NCBI RefSeq assembly: GCF_000717745.1 | Contig: NZ_JOBH01000016.1 | Coordinates: forward strand, 62,001 to 126,000 | Direction of reading: 5' to 3' | DNA length: 64,000 nt | From: Streptomyces violens | GTDB taxonomy: Bacteria > Actinomycetota > Actinomycetes > Streptomycetales > Streptomycetaceae | In this document: piece after piece, positions 53,914-60,915 of the stretch | How the letters are laid out: each line of letters opens with the position of its first letter | Position numbering within the stretch: the first letter of the stretch is position 1 | Program-made: the position numbers and the translations under genes | The notes under the pieces: model-generated | What the model was told of the DNA's origin: nothing | Database searches by the model: none | What the model saw: only the letters and a program-made list of their open reading frames with translations

Positions 53914-54031
53914 AGTACGACGCGATGAAGCTAGAACCCCTCGGGGGGTTCGTCAACGCTTCTGACACGAGAACGGCGAAGAAGGCGGCCGCCACCCAAA
54001 CAGTCGGTCGTCAACCGGTGTTGCGGACGGG

Positions 54032-54865
54032 TCAGTTGTACGAGATGTCGGACGCCGAGTAGCGGCAGTACGTGCCGTCCGGGCCGCTGCCCGTCTCGAC
54101 CGGCTCGTCACCGTTGTCGTTGCCCGTGTAGCGCACGCACGGCTTGATTTTCTTGCTGCTGTCGCCGTGGATGCGGATGCTCTTCAGCGTCGCGGTGTCC
54201 CCGTAGTTGGTGTTGATGCCGACCAGGGACTTGCCGGGCGCGGTCACATCCACGTCGCTGACGCTGATGGTGCGCTTGTACTGGGTCGAGCAGTTGCCGC
54301 AGCTGCGCACGAGCTTGCCGAAGTCGGAGACCTGGAAGCCGCTGATGTTGAGCTTGCCCGCGCCGTTGAACTGGAAGACCTTGTCGTCGGCCTTCCTCGC
54401 GCCGCCGCCGGTGACGGTGTACGTCGCGCCGGAGGAGGTGCCCTTGAAGGTGGCGGCGTCCTCGCCGACATCCTCCCACCACACGTTCTGCAGCGTGCAG
54501 GTGCCCGAGCAGTGCACGCCGTCGGCGGCCGGCGAGCCGATGACGACGTTCTTGAGCACGGCCCCGTCCTTCAGCTTGAAGATCGGGTCCTGGCCCTCCT
54601 CCTGGCCGTCACCGCCCAGGTCGCCACTGCCGTAGTGGCGCTTGAGGCCGCCGTCGTACGTGCCGGAGACCTCGATGGTCTTGGAGACGGCCTGGCTGCC
54701 GCCGGGGGTCGGCCAGCCGGCGGCGGCGCTCGCCGTGCCGGTGAGCGACGTCGCGAGGAGGGCTGCGCCGGTCAGCCCGGCCGCGACGGCACCGCCGAGT
54801 ACCGCCCGGCGGCGGTTGAGAGACCTGCGGTGGCGGCCGGCGGACCGCTTTTCTGCTGTTGTCAT
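54032..54865 (-). CDS. Secreted PL3 pectate lyase
   Basis: The 277-residue exported protein has a twin-arginine-rich signal (NRRRAVLGGAVAAGL) ending near TASAAA. The compact beta-helix has the PL3 hallmarks ADGVHCSGTCTLQNVWWEDVGEDAATFKG in blocks, and Cys pairs near GNCSTQ and PCVRYTG. PL3 enzymes cut polygalacturonate or low-methyl pectin with calcium. It follows the sigma-factor module (87 bp), giving a possible link to that regulator. Confidence 0.93.
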   Translation of the reverse strand: MTTAEKRSAGRHRRSLNRRRAVLGGAVAAGLTGAALLATSLTGTASAAAGWPTPGGSQAVSKTIEVSGTYDGGLKRHYGSGDLGGDGQEEGQDPIFKLKDGAVLKNVVIGSPAADGVHCSGTCTLQNVWWEDVGEDAATFKGTSSGATYTVTGGGARKADDKVFQFNGAGKLNISGFQVSDFGKLVRSCGNCSTQYKRTISVSDVDVTAPGKSLVGINTNYGDTATLKSIRIHGDSSKKIKPCVRYTGNDNGDEPVETGSGPDGTYCRYSASDISYN

Positions 54866-54952
54866 GTCCCGTCCTTCGGTGGGGGTGAGACTTGCGTCGT
54901 CAGGTCGCCACCGGGTACGGGAGGGGTTGCCGGGACTCCGGAAGTTTTTACC

Positions 54953-55657
54953 TCAGTCGCGTCGCGGCGCGAAGTCACCGCGCACTGCGGCCTGTTGGCT
55001 GCCGAACCGCGCGGCGGCCGTGTAGCTGTCGGCACCGGCGTCCCGGCCGCCGCGGGCGTGGTCGTACTGCCCTGCGAAGACATGCGTGCCCGCGGGCACC
55101 GTGCGGCCGGGCCTGAGCCGCCAGCGGTACACGAGGAAGCCGTCCTCGGTGTCCGTACGGAGGGTGAAGTCGCCCTCGGGCAGCGTGCGCCAGGCGCCGG
55201 TCGACGCCACTCCGCCGGTGTGCGCGATCCGCAGTTCCACGGTGAGCGAGGTCAGTGGCTCCGTCGTCTTCAAGGTGACATTGCTCTGGGCCCAGTACGC
55301 GTTGCTGTGCGGGTCGACAGAGCCGTCGCTCCAGAGTGGGCCGTCGCTCCAGAGCGGGCCGTCCTCGGTACGTGGGGCCTGCGAGGGGACGTGCGGCGGG
55401 GCGGCCTGCACAGGCCGGTCACCGCGACCGGGGCCGCTCAGTACCGCGGACGCCCCGTAACCTCCGGCCGCCAGGACCGCCGCGACGGCCGCCGTGGCGC
55501 CCGCGACGCGCAGCCACGGCGCCGCCCGGGCGGGGCGCCGCGGGACGGGCGTCCCGGACGCCGCCGTGCCGCGCTCGATCCGGGCGAGCATCCGCTCCCG
55601 GTCCGGCCGGTGCGCCGTGGCGGCCTCCCGCAGCCGCCGGCGCAGCTCGTCGTTCAC
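54953..55657 (-). CDS. Single-pass membrane protein paired with the ECF sigma factor
   Basis: The 234-residue protein has a basic N-terminal region beginning MNDELRRRLREAAT, one helix near residues 50-72 (VAGATAAVAAVLAAGGYGASA) and an external beta-rich domain (TEPLTSLTVELRIAHTGGV, FLVYRWRLRPG). It lies 13 bp after the sigma gene, the arrangement of an anti-sigma or sensor, but no zinc anti-sigma motif is seen. An 18-bp tandem duplication gives PLWSDGPLWSDG. Function is inferred from position. Confidence 0.7.
   Translation of the reverse strand: MNDELRRRLREAATAHRPDRERMLARIERGTAASGTPVPRRPARAAPWLRVAGATAAVAAVLAAGGYGASAVLSGPGRGDRPVQAAPPHVPSQAPRTEDGPLWSDGPLWSDGSVDPHSNAYWAQSNVTLKTTEPLTSLTVELRIAHTGGVASTGAWRTLPEGDFTLRTDTEDGFLVYRWRLRPGRTVPAGTHVFAGQYDHARGGRDAGADSYTAAARFGSQQAAVRGDFAPRRD
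55323..55358. repeat. 18-bp tandem duplication in the sigma-partner gene
   Basis: CCGTCGCTCCAGAGTGGG is followed at once by a copy differing in one base (T to C). In frame it duplicates six residues of the extracellular stalk, a recent slippage-like event that keeps the reading frame. Confidence 0.8.
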
Positions 55658-55670
55658 GTACGCCCGCCGA

Positions 55671-56219
55671 TCAGTTCCGTAGTGGTACGAGGACAGTGGC
55701 CTGAGGCCCCAGCAGCCGTTCCAGTTGCGCCATCCCCTTGGACGTCTGGCTCTTCACCGTACCGACCGAGATGCCGAGGGCGAGCGCGGTCTCCCGCTCG
55801 GACAGGTCGAAGGCGTGCCGCAGGACGACACAGGCCCGCTTGCGGAACGGCAGGGTGCGCAGCGCCTGTTGGACATCGACCACGGCGGGTACGTCCGGCG
55901 CTTCGGCGTGGTCGGAGCACTGGGCCCAGAACAGCGTGATGCGGCGGCGCTCGCGGATCGCGCTGCGGATGTGGCTGCGGGCCAGATTGGCCACGACACC
56001 CCGGGCGTACGCGGCGGGGTGGTCTGCGGCCCGGACCCGGTCCCAACGGCGCCAGAGCGCGACCAGCGCGTCCGCCGCCAAATCGTCGGCCCCCTCGGCA
56101 TCACCAGTTAACAGCCGTGCCAGCCGGGCGAGTTCGGCGTAATGACACTCGAAGAACGCACGGAACTCGGCCGCGGCGTCGGTGCGCCCGGCCATCGTTG
56201 GGTTCACGGTCCCGTTCAC
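55671..56219 (-). CDS. SigE-type ECF RNA polymerase sigma factor with a TTA codon
   Basis: The 182-residue protein has sigma region 2 (FFECHYAELARLARLL, ADALVALWRRWDRV) and region 4 (ALRTLPFRKRACVVLRHAFD, ALALGISVGTVKSQTSKGM). Codon 37 (56109-56111) is TTA, the rare Streptomyces leucine codon read by the bldA tRNA, and the only in-frame TTA I found here by eye. Start GTG 56219 lies behind GGAGGGG; ATG 56195 is an alternative. It sits among PL3 and PL11 genes and could direct their expression. Confidence 0.92.
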   Translation of the reverse strand: MNGTVNPTMAGRTDAAAEFRAFFECHYAELARLARLLTGDAEGADDLAADALVALWRRWDRVRAADHPAAYARGVVANLARSHIRSAIRERRRITLFWAQCSDHAEAPDVPAVVDVQQALRTLPFRKRACVVLRHAFDLSERETALALGISVGTVKSQTSKGMAQLERLLGPQATVLVPLRN

Positions 56220-56384
56220 TCACCCCTCCGTCGCGTTCGAGATTTCGACCATCACCCGGCAGGGCGAACATAGGCTAGGTGCACCGCCACTGCCTGGCAA
56301 GCGAGCGGCAACCCTCCGGGGCCCGGCGCCCACCTCTGCACAACGGGCCACTCCCGTACCCCCACCCGCACCGCAGGAGGCATC

Positions 56385-58271
56385 GTGAAGCACCCCGGAA
56401 CACCCCGCACCACCAGCCACCGGCGCAGACATCGCCGCGCCCTGCTCACCGCCGTCGTGACCGGTGCACTCGCCACGACAGGGCTCGGCGCACTGGCCGG
56501 CACCTCGTCCGCCGCCACTGCGCGCCAGGCCGAGAAACTCGACCGCGGCGTGGTCAGCGTCCACACCAACGACGGCAACCTGATCAGCTGGCGCTGGCTC
56601 GGCACCGACCCGGACAGCGTCTCCTTCAACGTCTACCGGGCCGGCACCAAGGTCAACTCCGCCCCGATCACCAACTCCACCAACTACTTCCACTCCGGCG
56701 CCCCCGAACAGGCCGACTACACCGTCCGCGCGGTCGTCAACGGCACGGAACAGGGCGACTCCGCGCACGCCGTACAGTTCCGCGCCGGGTACAAGGACGT
56801 GCCCCTCACACCCCCGGCGGGTGGCACCACTCCGGACGGCGTGGCGTACACCTACGAGGCCAACGACGCGTCGGTGGGCGACCTCGACGGCGACGGCGCG
56901 CTGGACTTCGTCCTGAAGTGGCAGCCCACGAACGCCAAGGACAACTCGCAGTCCGGCTACACCGGCAACACGATCGTGGACGGCATCAAACTCGACGGCA
57001 CCCGGCTGTGGCGCATCGACCTCGGCCGCAACATCCGCTCGGGAGCCCACTACACCCAGTTCCAGGTGTACGACTACGACGGCGACGGCAAGGCCGAGGT
57101 CGCCATGAAGACCGCGGACGGCACGGTCGACGGGCAGGGCAAGACGGTCGGCAGTGCGTCCGCCGACCACCGCAACAGCAGTGGCTACGTGCTGTCCGGG
57201 CCCGAGTACCTCACCATGTTCAACGGCCGCACCGGCGCCGCGATGGGCACCACCGACTACGTGCCCGCGCGCGGCAACGTCGCGTCCTGGGGCGACAGTT
57301 ACGGAAACCGTGCGGACCGCTTCCTCGCCGGAACCGCGTACCTGGACGGCTCCCGGCCCTCGCTGATCATGGCACGCGGCTACTACACCCGCAGTGTGAT
57401 CGCGGCCTGGGACTGGCGGAACGGCGCCTTCACCCGCCGCTGGACCTTCGACACCGACTCCTCCACCAACAAGGGCAAGGGCTACGACGGCCAGGGCTCG
57501 CACAGCCTCTCCGTCGGCGACGTGGACGGCGACGGCAGGGACGAGGTGGTGTACGGCTCGATGACGGTGGACGACAACGGCTCCGGGCTGTGGACCGCGA
57601 AGACCGGGCACGGCGACGCACAACACCTCGCGGACCTCGACCCCGGCACTCCGGGCCTGGAGTACTTCAAGGTCTCCGAGTCCACAGGGCAGCCCGCCGA
57701 GCTGTACCTCGACCCGAAGAACGGCGCCGTCCGCTGGAAGCTCGCCGCCTGCTGCGACAACGGGCGCGGCGTGGCCGGTGACATCTGGTCCGGCAACGCC
57801 GGCGCCGAGATGTGGTCGGCCGCCGACACCCAGGTGCGCGACGAGGCGGGCGCCGCCAAGGGCCGCGAGCCGTCCTCGGCCAACTTCCTCAGCTGGTGGG
57901 ACGGTGACACCACCCGCGAACTCCTCGACGGCACGCGCATCGACAAGTACGGCACGAGCGGTGACACCCGCCTGCTGACCGGTGCGTCGGTGGCCTCGAA
58001 CAACGGCACCAAGGCGACTCCGGTGCTGTCCGGCGACATCCTCGGCGACTGGCGCGAGGAGGTCGTCTGGCGGACGTCGGACAACCGCAACCTGCGGATC
58101 TACTCCACGCCCCACGAGACCGGCACGAAGATCACCACACTGCTGCACGACACCATGTACCGCACCGGCCTGGCCTGGCAGAACTCCGGCTACAACCAAC
58201 CGCCGCACACCGGCTTCTACTTGGGCAACGGAATGGCAACGCCGCCCCGGCCGCAGATCACCACTCCGTAA
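56385..58271 (+). CDS. Secreted PL11 rhamnogalacturonan endolyase
   Basis: The 628-residue exported protein starts at GTG 56385 behind GCAGGAGG; the signal ends near SSAAT. An N-terminal fibronectin-like part (VSFNVYRAGTKV) leads to the eight-bladed propeller with calcium motifs DLDGDG, YDYDGDGKAE and DVDGDGRDE, plus WREEVVWRTSDNRNLRIYSTP and TGLAWQNSGYNQPPHTGFYLG, all PL11 (YesW/YesX-like) marks. It cleaves rhamnogalacturonan I by beta-elimination. The 165-bp upstream region shows only a weak TAGGCT -10 near 56273. Confidence 0.94.
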   Translation: MKHPGTPRTTSHRRRHRRALLTAVVTGALATTGLGALAGTSSAATARQAEKLDRGVVSVHTNDGNLISWRWLGTDPDSVSFNVYRAGTKVNSAPITNSTNYFHSGAPEQADYTVRAVVNGTEQGDSAHAVQFRAGYKDVPLTPPAGGTTPDGVAYTYEANDASVGDLDGDGALDFVLKWQPTNAKDNSQSGYTGNTIVDGIKLDGTRLWRIDLGRNIRSGAHYTQFQVYDYDGDGKAEVAMKTADGTVDGQGKTVGSASADHRNSSGYVLSGPEYLTMFNGRTGAAMGTTDYVPARGNVASWGDSYGNRADRFLAGTAYLDGSRPSLIMARGYYTRSVIAAWDWRNGAFTRRWTFDTDSSTNKGKGYDGQGSHSLSVGDVDGDGRDEVVYGSMTVDDNGSGLWTAKTGHGDAQHLADLDPGTPGLEYFKVSESTGQPAELYLDPKNGAVRWKLAACCDNGRGVAGDIWSGNAGAEMWSAADTQVRDEAGAAKGREPSSANFLSWWDGDTTRELLDGTRIDKYGTSGDTRLLTGASVASNNGTKATPVLSGDILGDWREEVVWRTSDNRNLRIYSTPHETGTKITTLLHDTMYRTGLAWQNSGYNQPPHTGFYLGNGMATPPRPQITTP

Positions 58272-58288
58272 GCACATGCGCCGGACCG

Positions 58289-59818
58289 TCAGGCCAGCCG
58301 GATGACGTTCCACGACAGCGGCTCCAGGGTGGCGCGGAGTGTGCCGCCCTGGAGCGTCGTGCCGCTCACCTCGTGCGGCACGACCCGCTCCGGCACGGCG
58401 AGGGTGTTGCGGGCCTCCGGGTCCGCGTCGGCCAGCGCACTGTGCCCGGCGAGACGCGTCACCTCCAGCCCGCGCAGCGCCACCTCCAGGGGCAGCGCGG
58501 CGTCCTGGCTCCGGTTGACGGCGAAGACGGTGACCGCGCCGGACTCCGGGTCGCGCACGGCGGTGGCGTGCAGCAGCGGCACCTCGCCGTACTTCGCCGT
58601 CGCGTACGTGGGCGAGTCCACCCGTACGTCCAGGACCTGGCCGCGGCCGTACCGTGATGCCTGCGCGAACGGGTGGAACGTGGTCTGCCGCCAGGCCGGG
58701 CCGCCCGGCTCGGTCAGGATCGGCGCGATCACATTGACGAGCTGAGCGAGGCAGGCGACGGCCACCCGGTCGGCGTGGCGCAGCAGGGCGATCAGCAACG
58801 AGCCGAGGACGACGGCGTCGGTGACGCTGTAGTTGTCCTCCAGCAGCCGCGGCGCCTCGGGCCAGTCCGCCGGGTCCGCGGTGGTGGCCTCCCGCTGCGC
58901 CCGGGACATGTACCAGACGTTCCACTCGTCGAAGGAGAGGGTGATCCGCTTCTTGGATTTCAGCCGCGCGCCGATGTGGTCGCAGGTCGCCACGGTGTCC
59001 TCGATGAAGGACTCCATGTCGACGGCCGAGGCGAGGAACGAGTCCCGGTCCCCGTCCAGTTCTTCGTAGTAGGCATGCAGCGAGACGTGGTCCACCAGGT
59101 CGTAGGTCTCCGCGAGCACGGTCGCCTCCCACTCCGCGAAGGTGGGCATGGACCGGCTGGAGGAGCCGCAGGCGACCAGCTCCACGGAGGGGTCGGCCTG
59201 CCGCATGGCGCGGGCCGTCTCGGCGGCGAGCCGGGCGTACTCCCCGGCCGTCTTGTGGCCGGTCTGCCAGGGCCCGTCCAGCTCGTTGCCCAGGCACCAC
59301 AGGCGGATGCCGTACGGGTCCTTGTCGCCGTGCGCGATGCGGAGCTCGGACAGCTCGGTGCCGGCCGGGTGGTTGGCGTACTCCTGGAGTTCCAGCGCCT
59401 CGGCCACTCCGCGGGTGCCGAGGTTGAGCGCCATCATGGGCTCGGCCTGCGGGCCCAGCTTCTTCAGGAAGGCGAGGTACTCGGAGAGGCCGAAGCGGTT
59501 GGTCTCCGTCGACCGCCAGGCAAGGTCCAGGCGGCGGGGCCGCCGCTCGACGGGGCCGACCGAGTCCTCCCACTTGTAGCCGGAGACGAAGTTGCCGCCG
59601 GGGTAGCGGATCGTGGTGACGCCGAGTTCCCGGATCAGGGCCAGCACGTCGGTACGGAGCCCGGCCTCGTCGGCGGCGGGGTGGTCCGGCTCGAAGATGC
59701 CGGTGTAGACGCAGCGGCCGAGGTGCTCGACGAAGGCGCCGAAGAGCCGCGGGCCGGCCTCGCCGACGGTGAAGGCGGGGTCGAGGGTGAAGCGGGCCGG
59801 ACGTGCGGTGCGTGGCAT
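58289..59818 (-). CDS. GH51 alpha-L-arabinofuranosidase
   Basis: The protein has 509 residues from ATG 59818 behind GGAAGGA and no signal peptide. RYPGGNFVSGYKWEDSVGP is the GH51 hallmark; Glu179 (LGNELDGPW) is the acid/base and Glu298 (SFDEWNVWY) the nucleophile. It removes arabinofuranose from imported arabino-oligosaccharides of rhamnogalacturonan I side chains. Convergent with the PL11 gene (17 bp). Confidence 0.95.
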   Translation of the reverse strand: MPRTARPARFTLDPAFTVGEAGPRLFGAFVEHLGRCVYTGIFEPDHPAADEAGLRTDVLALIRELGVTTIRYPGGNFVSGYKWEDSVGPVERRPRRLDLAWRSTETNRFGLSEYLAFLKKLGPQAEPMMALNLGTRGVAEALELQEYANHPAGTELSELRIAHGDKDPYGIRLWCLGNELDGPWQTGHKTAGEYARLAAETARAMRQADPSVELVACGSSSRSMPTFAEWEATVLAETYDLVDHVSLHAYYEELDGDRDSFLASAVDMESFIEDTVATCDHIGARLKSKKRITLSFDEWNVWYMSRAQREATTADPADWPEAPRLLEDNYSVTDAVVLGSLLIALLRHADRVAVACLAQLVNVIAPILTEPGGPAWRQTTFHPFAQASRYGRGQVLDVRVDSPTYATAKYGEVPLLHATAVRDPESGAVTVFAVNRSQDAALPLEVALRGLEVTRLAGHSALADADPEARNTLAVPERVVPHEVSGTTLQGGTLRATLEPLSWNVIRLA

Positions 59819-59828
59819 GGCGTCCTTC

Positions 59829-59866
59829 CGGGGTCCGGGGCGGGGTCCGGGGCGGGGTCCGGGGCG
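59829..59866. repeat. 12-bp tandem repeat upstream of the GH51 gene
   Basis: GGGGTCCGGGGC-type units recur about three times between the CE12 stop and the GH51 start. It is a G-rich slippage-prone spacer within the operon; no function seen. Confidence 0.7.
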
Positions 59867-59874
59867 CGGCGCGG

Positions 59875-60915
59875 TCACCGCAGATCCCGCTCGGGCAGCA
59901 GGTGCTGGGCGCGGAGCGCGTCGCGGACCAGGCCCGCGTAGACCGTCGCGCCGTGCTCGGAGGTGTGGGTGTTGTCGCGCGCCTCATTGGTCAGGTACAG
60001 CGCCTTGGAGGCCTCCGTCCCCAGTGACTCGACGAGCTGTTTGGTCCGCGCGGTGAGGTCGATCAGCGGTACGTCACGCGCGGCGGCGACCTCCCGGAGC
60101 ACCGCGGGATGGTCCACGCCCAGGCCGTTGACCAGCAGGGCGGTGGGGTTGTTCAGCGTGCCGTCGGCGTTGAACCAGCGGCGCACGATCGGAGTGACCA
60201 GGACGGGGCGGCCGCCACGGGCTCGGATGCGGTCGACCATGGCGGAGAGGTTGCTGCGGTAGGTGGCCTCGTCGGTCTGCTTGTCGTTGTGGGCGAGCTG
60301 TACGAGGACGAGGTCGCCGCGTTGGATGCGGGCCTCGACCGTGTCGAAGAGCCGGGGGTCGGCGAGGTACGAGACGGTGCTCTCGCCGGAGTCGGCGTGG
60401 TTGGCGACGGCGGCGCCCCGGCGCAGGTACTGCGACAGCTGCTGTCCCCACCCGGCGTACGGTGCGCCCGCCTGGTCGCAGCCGGTCGAGTCGCCGACCA
60501 GCAGGACCTTGCGTGCGGAGCGGGCCGGGGCCGGGGTGACGCGGATGCCGGAGAGGGCCGGCGCCGCGCCGCCGAAGGTGAGATCGAGGCCGGGGGTGCC
60601 GGTGGCACCGGTCGGCTCGCCCTCGGGCGTGCGGACGTCGACGGTGAAGGACCGGCGGACCGTACGGCCCGCCGCGGTGGCCGTCTCGGGCAGCATCGCG
60701 CGGCGGATCTCGGCGGTGACGGAGGTACGCGCCGCCGTCTCTCCGCCGAGTACCACCGACACGTCGTACGTGCCGGGGGCCACGTCGAAGTGGCAGCCGA
60801 TCCCGGTGGCCCCGGCCGTGCACGGGCCGTGGGGCGCGGCGGCCCGCGCCGGGGCGGCGGTCAGGCCGCCGGCGGCGAAGGCCGCCATCAGGACGCACAG
60901 CGCGGTGCGTCTCAT
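59875..60915 (-). CDS. Secreted CE12-like rhamnogalacturonan acetylesterase with N-terminal beta domain
   Basis: The 346-residue exported protein has a signal ending near PARAA, a beta-sandwich at residues 30-130 (CHFDVAPGTYDVSVVLGGE) and an SGNH domain: LLVGDSTG with Ser143, QLAHND with Asn210, and RDNTHTS with Asp314/His317. It should deacetylate rhamnogalacturonan. It starts within the stop of the exo-lyase gene (ATGA) and is larger than the CE12 at 40849-41676. Confidence 0.92.
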   Translation of the reverse strand: MRRTALCVLMAAFAAGGLTAAPARAAAPHGPCTAGATGIGCHFDVAPGTYDVSVVLGGETAARTSVTAEIRRAMLPETATAAGRTVRRSFTVDVRTPEGEPTGATGTPGLDLTFGGAAPALSGIRVTPAPARSARKVLLVGDSTGCDQAGAPYAGWGQQLSQYLRRGAAVANHADSGESTVSYLADPRLFDTVEARIQRGDLVLVQLAHNDKQTDEATYRSNLSAMVDRIRARGGRPVLVTPIVRRWFNADGTLNNPTALLVNGLGVDHPAVLREVAAARDVPLIDLTARTKQLVESLGTEASKALYLTNEARDNTHTSEHGATVYAGLVRDALRAQHLLPERDLR

